Positions 1 through 10,081 of a DNA stretch of 64,000 nt are shown here, in pieces. The notes under the pieces were generated by a model. The model was not told where the DNA came from, did not search any database, and worked only from the letters and a program-made list of their open reading frames with translations. The stretch comes from Dyadobacter sp. NIV53 (GTDB lineage: Bacteria; Bacteroidota; Bacteroidia; Cytophagales; Spirosomataceae): the NCBI RefSeq assembly GCF_019711195.1, contig NZ_CP081299.1, forward strand, positions 4,314,001 through 4,378,000. Direction: 5' to 3'. A program made the position numbers and the translations under genes. Each line of letters begins with the position of its first letter. Position 1 is the first letter of the stretch.

Positions 1-1
1 T

Positions 2-973
2 CAGTTTACACACCCCGACTGGAATGGTTTCCGTGCTTACGATCTGATCTTTCCAACCTTTCTGTTCATGGCCGGAGTTTCGGTTCCGTTTTCATTGGGA
101 AGCCGTTTGGAAAAAGGAGTGCCGCCTTCTGAACTGATTAAAAAAGTAATTCAGCGGGGACTGATCCTGGTTTTTCTGGGTATCATTTATAATAACGGGT
201 TATTTCATACAGAATGGGCAAAAATGCGTTATCCAAGCGTTCTGGCACGTATAGGATTGGCGGGTATGTTTGCCCAGATCATTTATTTATATACAAACAA
301 AAGAGCAAGGTGGATATGGTTTGCCAGTTTGCTTATTGGCTATTATGCATTTATGATGTGGTTTCCTGTACCGGGTTGCGGAGCGGGAATTCTTACCATG
401 GAATGTAACCCGGCGAGTTATATCGACCGTATGATAATTCCGGGCCGTTTGCATCTTACTATTCATGATCCAGAAGGGCTTGTTTCGACGATACCTGCCA
501 TTGCTACCGGTTTGATGGGGATTTTCGCAGGAGAATTACTCCGTACAAATGACGAAATCATTCCAAGAAATAATAAAGTCGTGTATCTGATGGCAGCAGG
601 TGTTATCAGTTTATTGCTGTGTCTGGTGTGGGATTTCTTTTTTCCAATCAATAAGAATTTATGGACAAGCTCGTTTGTACTTTGCGCAGGTGGGTTCAGT
701 ACTTTACTTTTGGGTTTGTTTTACTGGGTCATCGATGTATTGAACTATCGTAAATGGACATTCTTCTTTGTTGTAATAGGAATGAATTCAATCGTAATTT
801 ATATGGTTGGCAGATATATCGATTTCTTTTACACAGCCGAGGCATTATTTGGCGGGATATTAAGTTATTTCCCACACTCAGTTGCGGTGGTTGGTGAAGT
901 TATTGCTTATATCATGGTTCAATGGGCATTTATGTATTTGCTGTATCGTAACAGGTTGTTCCTTAAAGTTTAA
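2..973 (+). CDS. HGSNAT/DUF5009-like membrane acyltransferase, 5' end outside the window
   Basis: The reading frame is open from base 2, so the start codon lies before the window; the first internal ATG is at 68. The visible part has roughly eight hydrophobic segments. The early run around the words HPDWNGF, DLIFP and FLFMAGVS is typical of the heparan-alpha-glucosaminide N-acetyltransferase-like family (COG4299), as is the late GMNSIVIYM segment. Family members are inner-membrane proteins proposed to acylate sugars, using a donor from the other side of the membrane. The exact substrate in Bacteroidota is unknown. A hairpin follows directly after the stop, so this is probably the last gene of its transcript. 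Confidence 0.8.
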   Translation, partial: QFTHPDWNGFRAYDLIFPTFLFMAGVSVPFSLGSRLEKGVPPSELIKKVIQRGLILVFLGIIYNNGLFHTEWAKMRYPSVLARIGLAGMFAQIIYLYTNKRARWIWFASLLIGYYAFMMWFPVPGCGAGILTMECNPASYIDRMIIPGRLHLTIHDPEGLVSTIPAIATGLMGIFAGELLRTNDEIIPRNNKVVYLMAAGVISLLLCLVWDFFFPINKNLWTSSFVLCAGGFSTLLLGLFYWVIDVLNYRKWTFFFVVIGMNSIVIYMVGRYIDFFYTAEALFGGILSYFPHSVAVVGEVIAYIMVQWAFMYLLYRNRLFLKV

Positions 974-980
974 AATGCAA

Positions 981-1043
981 TTAGCTTTTAGCGATTAGCC
1001 GTTAGCTAAAAGCTAATCGCTAAAAGCCAATCGCTAAAAGCTA
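981..1043. repeat. Inverted repeat with an extra arm between two genes
   Basis: Positions 983-999 (AGCTTTTAGCGATTAGC) are complementary to 1012-1027. A second, slightly changed copy of the right arm follows at 1028-1043. The transcript can form a long AU-rich hairpin just after the acyltransferase stop, so it may act as a terminator or be a small REP-like element. It reaches almost to the start codon of the next gene. Confidence 0.6.
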
Positions 1044-1048
1044 TTTCA

Positions 1049-1757
1049 ATGTCAATTCAGGTTACCAATCTTACGAAGGTTTATGGATCGCAGCGTGCTG
1101 TGGATGGAATTTCATTTACACTCCGTCCCGGTGAAATCGTAGGTTTTCTCGGCCCAAATGGCGCAGGAAAATCTACAACCATGAAAAATTCTGACCGGGT
1201 ATCTGAAACCTTCCGAAGGAACTGCCCGCGTTGCAGATTTTGATGTGAAAGAGCAACCCATGCAATCCCGCAGGGCAATAGGCTATTTGCCCGAACATAA
1301 CCCGCTTTACCTGGATATGTACGTGCGTGAATTTTTATTGTTTTCGGGCAAAATGTATCAGTTAAGCGGCGATTCCCTGAAAGCGCGTGTCGGTGAAATG
1401 ATATCGATGTGTGGCCTGGAAACTGAAAAACATAAGAAAATCGGACAGCTTTCAAAAGGATATCGCCAGCGGGTAGGTCTTGCCCAGTCATTTTTACACG
1501 ATCCGTCAGTACTTATTCTTGACGAACCCACAACAGGGCTGGATCCTAACCAGATCCTTGAAATCAGAGAGCTGATCCGTACAGCCGGAAAAAATAAAAC
1601 AGTCCTTTTTTCAACGCATATTATGCAGGAAGTTGAGGCTTTATGTGACCGCGTGATTATTATCAATAAAGGAAAAGTTGTGAGTGACAGTTCTCTGGAA
1701 ACTCTAAGGGGATCCGGAAATTCACTGGAAGATATTTTCCGTAGTCTCACAAGCTAA
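1049..1757 (+). pseudogene. gldA: GldA-like ABC transporter ATP-binding protein, frameshifted
   Basis: Two frames together encode one ATPase of about 235 residues. The first frame (1049-1243) has the start and Walker A (GPNGAGKST). The second, open from about 1200 to 1757, has the rest of the ATPase, with the signature region QLSKGYRQRVGLAQ, Walker B (VLILDEPTTGLDP) and the H-loop (STHIMQEVE). The frames meet at an A run (1194-1198): dropping one A gives STTMKILTGYLKPSEGT, the expected sequence. In gliding Bacteroidota GldA is the cytoplasmic ATPase of an ABC complex needed for gliding; here the C-terminal portion is shorter than the roughly 300 residues of the Flavobacterium protein, so the gliding role is uncertain. 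No permease gene follows. Confidence 0.75.
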
Positions 1758-1943
1758 CAGATAGCGGCCCAATTAGTTGCTTGCCTAATAGTATTCTTGC
1801 CAATTATTAGAATTGCATTAAATCTTAAAAATAATTGCATTTATTGACCGGTAAATTGTTCTACTGGTAATCTTTGATAAATCTTATTCTTATTTGTAAT
1901 TTAGAATGATCTTTGTCCCTCTTAAAAGTCAGTCGTTTATCCT

Positions 1944-4900
1944 ATGAAGAGTTGGTTCATCAGCCGGTTTGGTTTTGTTGCTGGCATTCTTGTGCTGGTT
2001 GTGTTGAGTTCGGTTGTTTCTGTTGCATGGAAACTGATCCGTGTGAATACAGAAGTTGCGGAAGCTAATGCGTCCAAACCAGAACAGAAATCAACAAAAG
2101 CGCCCAGAAAGCATAGAGAGCCGGTTTTGGTGTTGCCTGAAAATAAATGGGTGGACAGTACTTTGGAAACCATGTCTACCGAAGAAAAGATTGGCCAGCT
2201 TTTTATGGTGGCTACTTTTTCAAACCGGGATGAATCACACTACCGGAATATCGACCGTCTGATCAACGATTTTCATATTGGAGGATTAATATTTTTTCAG
2301 GGTGGCCCCGTTGGTCAGGCACAGCTGACAAACAGATACCAGTCGCATACGAAAGTCCCTTTGTTTATTGGTATTGACGGCGAATGGGGTTTAGGAATGC
2401 GCCTGGATAGTACCATTTCATTTCCCAAACAAATGGTACTGGGTTCTATTCAGAATGATGAACTGATATACCGGATGGGAGCCGACATTGGAAAGCAATG
2501 CAGCCGTTTAGGTATTCATATCAATTTTGCCCCGGTTTCGGATATTAACAGCAATTCTAACAATCCGGTTATAGGTATACGTTCTTTTGGTGAAGATCGT
2601 GAAAACGTAACGCGCAAAGCCGTTGCTTATATGAAAGGCTTGCAGCACAACCAGGTGATTGCGACGGCCAAACATTTCCCCGGCCATGGTGATACCGACG
2701 CCGATTCTCATTTTACGCTTCCCGTTCTGACCCATTCCGCTGAAGAATTATCAGAAATTGATCTTTATCCTTATAAAGAAATGATCAATGATAGTCTGAT
2801 GGGCGTGTTGAGTGGCCATTTGTTTGTTCCTGCCCTGGACAATACACCAAAACTGGCCAGTTCTCTTTCCGAAAAAGTCATCAATGGTCTGCTAAGAAAA
2901 GAACTTGGATTTCGCGGGTTGGTGTTTACTGATGCCATGAACATGCAGGGTGTGTTAAAAACCGGTAAAGCAGCAGATGTAAATTTGAAAGCATTGATTG
3001 CCGGAAACGACGTTTTGCTTTATCCTGAAAATGTAGCTGAAACGATTGCCAAAATTAAAGATGCGATTGACCGTAAAATCATCAGCGGAAAAATTATTGA
3101 TGATAAAGTAAAACGTATCCTTCAGGCCAAATACTGGGCTGGCTTGAGTAATTATAAACCGGTAGAAATTACCAACCTTTATACCGACCTGAATACCGAA
3201 AACAGTAAAGAACTATATCGTGAACTTTGTGAAGCATCAGTAACAGTTGTTAAAAACGACAATAACATGCTTCCTGTCGGACTGACTATTGATAATAATA
3301 TGGCATCGGTAAGTATGGGCGGAGAGAATAGTGTCACCTTCCAGAAAATGCTGACAACTTACAAACCGATGCGTTCTTATAATTTCTATGGCGGGCCATC
3401 TACTCAGGACGAAATTTCTGAAATGCTGACCTATCTGCAACCGTATGAGGTAGTTGTAGTGGATGTACATGGCATTGCTTCCAATCCGAAACGTAATTAT
3501 GGGGTTACATCCGGCATGGTGGATTTTGTAACACAATTAAAACAACAGGGGAAAAAAGTAGTTTTATGTTTGTTCGGCACGCCATATAGTATTCAGTTTT
3601 TTCCTGAAACGGATGTTCTGATCTGTGCCGGACAGGATGGCAAAGATCAGCAGGAAATCGTACCCCAGATTATTTTTGGAGGCCTGACTTCACAGGGACG
3701 TTTACCAGTTTCCGTTTCGTCTTATAAAGCAGGCGCCGGCATAACTACATCGGCCATTAACAGGATCGCATTCGGAACTCCTGAAAGTGTGGGCATGGAT
3801 GGAGTTATGCTTAATAAAATAGATGCAATAGCAACAGCTTCCGTTCAGGGACATGTGTTTCCTGGTTGCCAGATTTTAGTAGCCAGAAAAGGGAAAGTTA
3901 TATATGACAAACAATTTGGTGGATTAAATTACAGGTTTCCCGAACGGGTAAATAATGAAACGATTTACGATCTGGCTTCTGTGACCAAAGTTGCGGCCAC
4001 ATTGCAATCCGTGATGCTGCTGTATGACAGAAAACAAATTGACCTGGATGAAAGAGCTTCCCATTATTTACCTGAATTGCTGGCCACCAATAAGGAGAAT
4101 TTTACAGTACGCGACCTGCTGCTGCACCGTTCAGGTTTAATTTCATTTTATCCTTCATTGTGGGACAGGACAAAGAGCAGCGGAGGAGGGTTAATGCCCG
4201 AATATTACAGTTCAAGGCCTGATACCAGTTTTTATTTGCAGGTTGCTCCAAAGCTTTTTGCCAAACCTTCATTAAGTGACTCTGTGTGGAAATGGGTGAT
4301 AAAATCTCCTATGAACAATAAAAAAGCACGGTCTGGTGAATATGGCTATCTGTATAGTGACCTGGGATTTCTGACACTGCAAAAAATTGTAGAAAAAGTA
4401 ACCGGCCAGCCGCTTGATATTTTTGTCTCTTCCAACATTTATGAGCCATTGGGATTGCCATATTTAGGTTTCAATCCATTACGCCGTTTTCCGGAAAAAC
4501 AAATTGCCCCTACCGAACAGGATTACCGTTACCGGAATCAGTTGCTGCAGGGAACCGCTCATGATCAGATGGCTGCCGAAGTAGGCGGGGTTTCCGGGCA
4601 TGCGGGCCTGTTTGGTACGGCCAGGGATCTGGCTGTACTTTTTCAAATGAATCTTTGGAAAGGGAATTATGCCGGCCGCACATTTTTCCAGCCTGCTACC
4701 GTTCCTTTGTTTTCCAGGATTTACGACGAATCCCATCATCGTGGCTTAGGCTGGGATAAAGTGCCCGCAGATGGTAACAGTTCTTTTGTTTCTTCTTTGG
4801 CATCCGTTAATTCATTTGGACATACTGGTTTTACAGGGACAATGGTCTGGATGGATCCGGATGAGGACCTGTTATTTGTTTTCCTGTCCAACCGTGTCAA

Positions 4901-5003
4901 TCCTGATGCTGAAAATAATGCTATAACAACCCAGCACACACGTAGAAGAATTCAGGATGTTGTATATACTTCGCTTCGCGAAAGGAAAAGTATTCTACAT
5001 TGA
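1944..5003 (+). CDS. GH3 beta-N-acetylhexosaminidase fused to a serine beta-lactamase-like domain
   Basis: A 1019-residue two-enzyme fusion with an N-terminal membrane anchor or signal (residues 8-32). Residues about 65-410 form a glycoside hydrolase family 3 domain with the NagZ catalytic loop KHFPGHGDTDADSH (243-256) and the nucleophile Asp330 in FTDAMN. A GH3 C-terminal-like region follows to about 600. Residues about 615-1010 are a class C beta-lactamase/esterase fold with Ser679-x-x-Lys682 (SVTK), Tyr804 in YSD and His960-Thr-Gly. The GH3 half should remove N-acetylglucosamine from peptidoglycan fragments in the periplasm. The second half could be a peptidase or esterase on the same material, but its substrate is not visible in the sequence. 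Long 5' intergenic space suggests its own promoter. Confidence 0.88.
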   Translation: MKSWFISRFGFVAGILVLVVLSSVVSVAWKLIRVNTEVAEANASKPEQKSTKAPRKHREPVLVLPENKWVDSTLETMSTEEKIGQLFMVATFSNRDESHYRNIDRLINDFHIGGLIFFQGGPVGQAQLTNRYQSHTKVPLFIGIDGEWGLGMRLDSTISFPKQMVLGSIQNDELIYRMGADIGKQCSRLGIHINFAPVSDINSNSNNPVIGIRSFGEDRENVTRKAVAYMKGLQHNQVIATAKHFPGHGDTDADSHFTLPVLTHSAEELSEIDLYPYKEMINDSLMGVLSGHLFVPALDNTPKLASSLSEKVINGLLRKELGFRGLVFTDAMNMQGVLKTGKAADVNLKALIAGNDVLLYPENVAETIAKIKDAIDRKIISGKIIDDKVKRILQAKYWAGLSNYKPVEITNLYTDLNTENSKELYRELCEASVTVVKNDNNMLPVGLTIDNNMASVSMGGENSVTFQKMLTTYKPMRSYNFYGGPSTQDEISEMLTYLQPYEVVVVDVHGIASNPKRNYGVTSGMVDFVTQLKQQGKKVVLCLFGTPYSIQFFPETDVLICAGQDGKDQQEIVPQIIFGGLTSQGRLPVSVSSYKAGAGITTSAINRIAFGTPESVGMDGVMLNKIDAIATASVQGHVFPGCQILVARKGKVIYDKQFGGLNYRFPERVNNETIYDLASVTKVAATLQSVMLLYDRKQIDLDERASHYLPELLATNKENFTVRDLLLHRSGLISFYPSLWDRTKSSGGGLMPEYYSSRPDTSFYLQVAPKLFAKPSLSDSVWKWVIKSPMNNKKARSGEYGYLYSDLGFLTLQKIVEKVTGQPLDIFVSSNIYEPLGLPYLGFNPLRRFPEKQIAPTEQDYRYRNQLLQGTAHDQMAAEVGGVSGHAGLFGTARDLAVLFQMNLWKGNYAGRTFFQPATVPLFSRIYDESHHRGLGWDKVPADGNSSFVSSLASVNSFGHTGFTGTMVWMDPDEDLLFVFLSNRVNPDAENNAITTQHTRRRIQDVVYTSLRERKSILH

Positions 5004-5080
5004 TAGTGTAAGAATGTATTTGAAAAATATATCTAACTTTACCAACTGAACAGGTAAGAGGAAAGATATTAGTAAGATAC

Positions 5081-8000
5081 ATGAAAAGAACATTTATTAA
5101 CAAAGGAATTTTTGCTTGCATTGCCACGCTTCTGACAATAGCCTCATCATTTGCACAAACCATTACTACAAGTGCCGTAAGTTCCGCCGCCATATGTGCA
5201 GGCAGTACCATTTCGGTCGGATTCACTACCACAGGAACATTCCCAACAGGAACTGAATTTACAGCTCAATTATCAGATGCAACGGGATCTTTCACCGCTC
5301 CTGTTTCGGTGGGTACGGATACGGCAACTCCAATCAGCATTACTATTCCGTCTGAGGCAGCTGCCGGAACAGGTTATAAAGTCAGGGTTATTGCGGGAAC
5401 AACACCAGTTACAATTGGCTCGGCAAGTGCTGTTTTTACAATAAATGAAATAACGGCAGCACCGGTAATTGTTAACAAAAACTATATCGTCAATGATGCA
5501 TCTGTTTCATTGGCTTCGTCTGTTACGGGCACCGGATTATTGTGGTATTCTGCTGCAAGCGGTGGAACCGGGTCAGCAATTGCTCCAACGCCGTCTACCG
5601 CTGTTGCCGGAACCGTAAGTTATTACGTAAGCCAGACATTGACAGCCGGTTGTGAAAGTCCGCGTTCAAAAATCGATGTTATTACCGCTCCATGCACACC
5701 GCCCGCTGCCCCAACAGTTGTTAACAAAAGTTACATTGTAGGTGATGCTGCTGATATACTTACAGTTACCGGTGTTACCGGTTCAACATTCAAGTGGTAT
5801 GAGTCTGCGACTAGTACCGCCGCATTGGCTTCTGCACCGACTCCATCAACTATTGCACCCGGAACAAAAAGTTATTTTGTAAGCCAAACAGTCGGTGGTT
5901 GCGAAAGTGCACGTGCCGAAATTGTGGTAACGGTAAATGCCTGCACACCGCCAGCTGCCCCAACAGTTGTTAACAAAAGTTACATCGTAGGTGATACTGC
6001 TGATATACTTACAGTTACTGGTGTTACGGGTTCAACATTTAAGTGGTATGAATCTGCGACTGGTGCCACCGCATTGGCTTCTGCACCAACTCCATCAACT
6101 ATTGTACCCGGAACAAAAAGTTATTACGTTACCCAAACTATAGCAAACTGTGAAAGTGCCCGTGCTGAAATTGTAGTAACTGTAAATGCCTGTACGCCGC
6201 CTGCTGCTCCAACTGTTGCCAATAAAAATTATACGGTTGAAGATGCTGCTTTGGCATTGACGGCAACCGGGACCAGTTTAAAATGGTATACAACTGTAAC
6301 CGGTGGCACGGGTTCTTCTACTGCACCAATTCCTTCTACTTCCACAGTTGGAACAAAAAGTTATTACGTTACCCAAACTGTAGCAAACTGTGAAAGTGCC
6401 CGTGCCGAAATTGTAGTAACGGTAAGTGCCTGTACACCACATGCTGCTCCAACTGTTGCTAATATAAGTTATACTATTGGAGATGAAGCGGTCGCATTAA
6501 CTGCTACCGGAACAAATAAAAAATGGTATGCTGCTGCAACCGGTGGCACGGGTTCTTCTGTTGCACCAATTCCTTCTACTGCCACAGTCGGAACAAAAAG
6601 TTATTACGTTACCCAAACTATAGCAAACTGTGAAAGTGCACGTGCCGAAATTGTAGTAACTGTAAGTGCCTGTACACCTCCTGCTATGCCAACTGTTGCA
6701 GATGTAGAATATTGTATCACTTCACCAGCCGTTGCACTTTCAGCTACAGGTAAAGCTTTGAAATGGTATACAACTGCAAGCGGTGGTACGGCTTTAACGG
6801 CCGCGCCTGTTCCATCGACAGCTAAAGCGGGGACTACAAGTTATTATGTAACCCAAACGATCGGATGTGAAAGTGCCCGTGCAAAAATAGACGTTATAGT
6901 CAATCAGACTGCTATTCCCGTTGTGGACAAAGATCCGGTTCAGTATTGTTTAAAAGAAGAGGCCTCTCCACTTACTGCTACCGGAACTTTATTAAAATGG
7001 TATACAGCTGCAACGGGTGGGACAGGAACAGCTACAGCGCTAACTCCATTGACCACAACTGCCGGTACAAAAAGTTATTATGTAACACAAACCTTAAAAG
7101 GGTGTGAGAGCGAGAGGGCTGAAATAAAGGTGATCGTAAAACCAATTTCAGTGCTTCCAACTATTGCTTCCGATACAATTAATTTATGCCAGAATTCAAC
7201 AGCAACTGCTTTAACCGCATCGGGTACTACAGGAGCTGTATTTAAATGGTACACTGTTGCAACCGGAGGTACTGCATTATCATCAGCTCCGGTACCTGCT
7301 ACAACTATAGAAGTTTCTACCAGCTATTATGTAAGTCAAATTTCGTCAAATTCATGCGAAGGACCAAGAGCGAAAGTAACTGTAATAATTAGATTTACTC
7401 CACCTGCTCCGCCTGTTAATTCAGTATCTTATTGTGTAGGAGAAACAGCAGTGCCATTGACACCAGCCGGGCCGCTTTATAAATGGTATAGTGATGAAAC
7501 CGGAGGAACAGGATCTGTAAATCCACCTACACCAAAAACCACAACTGCTGCAACTATTCCGTACTATCTGACGCAGTCGAATACTTATGCAACGTTGTCC
7601 TGCGAAAGCCCGCGTGCCAAGCTTAATGTTTTTGTGAATCCTACGCCAGCCGCGTTAGCCACCACATCAGAAGTTCTTTGTCAGGAACGTGAAAATAAAA
7701 CTTACACATTCCCTGTAAAAGCTGCAAGCGGAAATACAATCAGATGGTATACCGCAGCTACAGGGACAGATACAACTAAAACACCTTCTGTTAATTTAAC
7801 TACTGCGGGAACGAGCACGTATTATACGACTCAGGTTACAAATAAAGGATGTGAAAGTCCGGCAAGAGTAATACAAAAAATCCGTGTCAAACCATTGCCT
7901 GCAATTCCTGGTGTTGCCAATATCGAATATTGCCAGTTTGTTGCAGCATCGCCTTTAACTGCTACCTGGGTAACCGATGCAGTTCCTGCATGGTATGGCA

Positions 8001-9463
8001 CAAATGCAACAGGTGGTACTGCAACTGGTACTGCACCTACGCCATCAACCAGTGAAGGCGGCACAACGTCATACTTTGTAGGCCAGTCACTTGAAGGCTG
8101 TTTAAGCGATCGTGCAAAAATTGATGTTAAAATCAATACTACTCCAAAACCAGTAACAACCACATATCTTGCTTATTGTCAGGGTGTGGATGCTCCGATA
8201 CTGAACGCAACAGGAACTGATCTGAAATGGTACCGCAATGCAACAGATACACAATATCAGGAGAATCCTTTCTCACCGTATACCAACAAAGTAGAAGATT
8301 ATTCCTTTTACGTTTCACAAACGACAACTACAAATGGCTGCGAAAGTCCGAAGGAAGAGATAAAGATCCACATCAAGGCGTTGCCATCTGCCACAATATC
8401 AGGGAATACAACGATTGATTTAGGTCAGACTGCTTCTATTACACTGAAATTTACAGGAGACGGGCCATGGATTTACATATTGTCAAATGGGACTACGGAT
8501 ACCACAGATCAGGCAACCACAACAATTGCTGTTACTCCGGGTATAACAACTTCATACATTGTTACCGAAGTATCCAATGCATGTGGCAAAGGAACGCCTA
8601 ACGGCAGCGCTCTGGTGACAGTAAAAATCCCGACAATTGTTTCCGGTATTCCATCGGTGTCAGAAGCCTGTGCAGGGAAAAGTTTTGGTGTTCCTTTTCA
8701 GCAATCAGGGGATTTTCCTGCCGGCAATACATTTAAGGTTCAGATATCACTGACCAATACAGATAAATCGTTTTATACCATACCTTCCGTAGCAACGTCA
8801 AATCAGGTTACAGCTACATTTCCTGATACTACCAAAGGAGGCAATTACTTTATCCGGGTTGTAAGTTCAGGCGATAATCCTGATTTGTTAGTGAGAGGAA
8901 ACGTAAGTACAGTTGGTATCTCAGCAAGTCCTTTGACAATTGCAACCCTGACAGGATCTCAAACGATATTAGCAGGCGAAAGTGCTACCTTAAAAGCAGA
9001 ATTTACAGGAAAGGCTCCCTGGTCGTTCATGCTTAACAATGGTGTTAGCGATTCATTGATCACAACCAGCACCACTCCTTATTCATTTAAACTGGCTACG
9101 AAATCAACGACTACTTATACAATAAGTTCTGTTTCGAATAGCTGCGGGGAAGGAAAAGGAGTCGGCTCGGCGCGTGTTCAGGTTGATGCTATCCTGGGAG
9201 TAGAACCGCCGGTTGCATCTTCTGCCTGGCTGAATGTATATCCGACTGTTGTGGAAGGTAAATGTATTGTTGAAATTACAGGTGCCATTTCTTCAAAAGA
9301 AGCAAAAGTACAGGTTATTGATATGAACGGGCGCCCTCTGTTTGATCAAACTATCCGTAAGAAAACGACAGACCTGGATTTCTCAGCCTATCCGTCAGGA
9401 TTGTATTTATTGCAGATACAGAATGGTAATCTTAACTCGGTACGTAAAGTAATGAAACCTTAA
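5081..9463 (+). CDS. Giant secreted Ig-like repeat protein with type IX secretion C-terminal domain
   Basis: A 1460-residue protein with a signal peptide ending near residue 26 (SSFAQ). About twelve tandem units of 80-100 residues follow. Each has a K/R-WY core, a TGGT or similar turn, a P-x-PST stretch and, in most, a CES-R-AE/K end; this is the Ig-like CHU_C-associated type. Later units are more diverged. The last 75 residues (LNVYPTVVEGK onward, ending VRKVMKP) match a type A T9SS sorting domain, so the protein is probably exported across the outer membrane and either attached or released. No catalytic domain is visible; adhesion or a structural surface role is the reasonable guess. The first units are close to identical at DNA level (about 5700-6700), so copy number may vary. 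Confidence 0.85.
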   Translation: MKRTFINKGIFACIATLLTIASSFAQTITTSAVSSAAICAGSTISVGFTTTGTFPTGTEFTAQLSDATGSFTAPVSVGTDTATPISITIPSEAAAGTGYKVRVIAGTTPVTIGSASAVFTINEITAAPVIVNKNYIVNDASVSLASSVTGTGLLWYSAASGGTGSAIAPTPSTAVAGTVSYYVSQTLTAGCESPRSKIDVITAPCTPPAAPTVVNKSYIVGDAADILTVTGVTGSTFKWYESATSTAALASAPTPSTIAPGTKSYFVSQTVGGCESARAEIVVTVNACTPPAAPTVVNKSYIVGDTADILTVTGVTGSTFKWYESATGATALASAPTPSTIVPGTKSYYVTQTIANCESARAEIVVTVNACTPPAAPTVANKNYTVEDAALALTATGTSLKWYTTVTGGTGSSTAPIPSTSTVGTKSYYVTQTVANCESARAEIVVTVSACTPHAAPTVANISYTIGDEAVALTATGTNKKWYAAATGGTGSSVAPIPSTATVGTKSYYVTQTIANCESARAEIVVTVSACTPPAMPTVADVEYCITSPAVALSATGKALKWYTTASGGTALTAAPVPSTAKAGTTSYYVTQTIGCESARAKIDVIVNQTAIPVVDKDPVQYCLKEEASPLTATGTLLKWYTAATGGTGTATALTPLTTTAGTKSYYVTQTLKGCESERAEIKVIVKPISVLPTIASDTINLCQNSTATALTASGTTGAVFKWYTVATGGTALSSAPVPATTIEVSTSYYVSQISSNSCEGPRAKVTVIIRFTPPAPPVNSVSYCVGETAVPLTPAGPLYKWYSDETGGTGSVNPPTPKTTTAATIPYYLTQSNTYATLSCESPRAKLNVFVNPTPAALATTSEVLCQERENKTYTFPVKAASGNTIRWYTAATGTDTTKTPSVNLTTAGTSTYYTTQVTNKGCESPARVIQKIRVKPLPAIPGVANIEYCQFVAASPLTATWVTDAVPAWYGTNATGGTATGTAPTPSTSEGGTTSYFVGQSLEGCLSDRAKIDVKINTTPKPVTTTYLAYCQGVDAPILNATGTDLKWYRNATDTQYQENPFSPYTNKVEDYSFYVSQTTTTNGCESPKEEIKIHIKALPSATISGNTTIDLGQTASITLKFTGDGPWIYILSNGTTDTTDQATTTIAVTPGITTSYIVTEVSNACGKGTPNGSALVTVKIPTIVSGIPSVSEACAGKSFGVPFQQSGDFPAGNTFKVQISLTNTDKSFYTIPSVATSNQVTATFPDTTKGGNYFIRVVSSGDNPDLLVRGNVSTVGISASPLTIATLTGSQTILAGESATLKAEFTGKAPWSFMLNNGVSDSLITTSTTPYSFKLATKSTTTYTISSVSNSCGEGKGVGSARVQVDAILGVEPPVASSAWLNVYPTVVEGKCIVEITGAISSKEAKVQVIDMNGRPLFDQTIRKKTTDLDFSAYPSGLYLLQIQNGNLNSVRKVMKP

Positions 9464-9490
9464 TTACAGAAAGGTTTATATAGTCTCAAA

Positions 9491-9534
9491 AAATGGGATA
9501 TTTGTTGCAGCCGCAATGAGTATCCCATTTTTCG
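9491..9534 (+). terminator. Rho-independent terminator
   Basis: AAATGGGATA (9491-9500) pairs with TATCCCATTT (9521-9530) and is followed by more T. It lies 27 bases after the giant secreted protein gene and should end its transcript before tadA. Confidence 0.75.
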
Positions 9535-9565
9535 TAATAAGTGGTTAAAAATAATTCTGGAAGAA

Positions 9566-10018
9566 ATGAACATACAAGCCGATATCCTGGACAATTACTT
9601 TATGGCCGAGGCGATGCGTTTGGCGGAAATTGCTTTTGAAGAAGGGGAGATTCCCGTTGGGGCGGTTGCAGTCATCGGGGAACGCATTATTGGCAAAGGA
9701 TATAACCAGACTGAAAAACTTCATGATGTAACAGCGCACGCAGAAATGCTGGCTATTACCGCGGCCTCGGATTATCTGGGCGCCAAATATCTACAGGATT
9801 GCACATTATATGTTACGCTGGAGCCTTGTGTAATGTGTGCGGGAGCTCTTTACTGGTCACAAATGAAGAGAGTTGTTGTTGGAGCATTAGATGAAAAAAG
9901 AGGATTTTCCAGGTTTGGCACAGGAATTTTACATCCTAAAACACAGCTTGTAACGGGAATTCTGGGTATTGAATCCAAAGAGTTACTTCTCAAGTTTTTT
10001 AAGACTTTAAGAACATAA
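9566..10018 (+). CDS. tadA: tRNA-specific adenosine-34 deaminase
   Basis: A 150-residue member of the zinc cytidine/deoxycytidylate deaminase fold. The zinc and proton-shuttle residues are present: His58-Ala-Glu60 and Pro87-Cys88-x-x-Cys91 (EPCVMCAGA). TadA converts the wobble adenosine of tRNA-Arg(ACG) to inosine in the cytoplasm and is usually essential. The length matches the family. The ATG at 9566 is used here; a second in-frame ATG at 9602 is possible, but the longer form gives the usual N-terminal helix. Confidence 0.92.
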   Translation: MNIQADILDNYFMAEAMRLAEIAFEEGEIPVGAVAVIGERIIGKGYNQTEKLHDVTAHAEMLAITAASDYLGAKYLQDCTLYVTLEPCVMCAGALYWSQMKRVVVGALDEKRGFSRFGTGILHPKTQLVTGILGIESKELLLKFFKTLRT

Positions 10019-10081
10019 ACCAGTATTCTGCTGTTAGAAGACTAATAAACGTTAATTGATAACCATTAAACCTTAATTAAA

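Noticed and set aside
1081..1491. Long minus-strand frames opposite the GldA-like, sodA, cytochrome and IS genes
   Set aside because: They are mirror frames of well-supported genes without domains or start signals.
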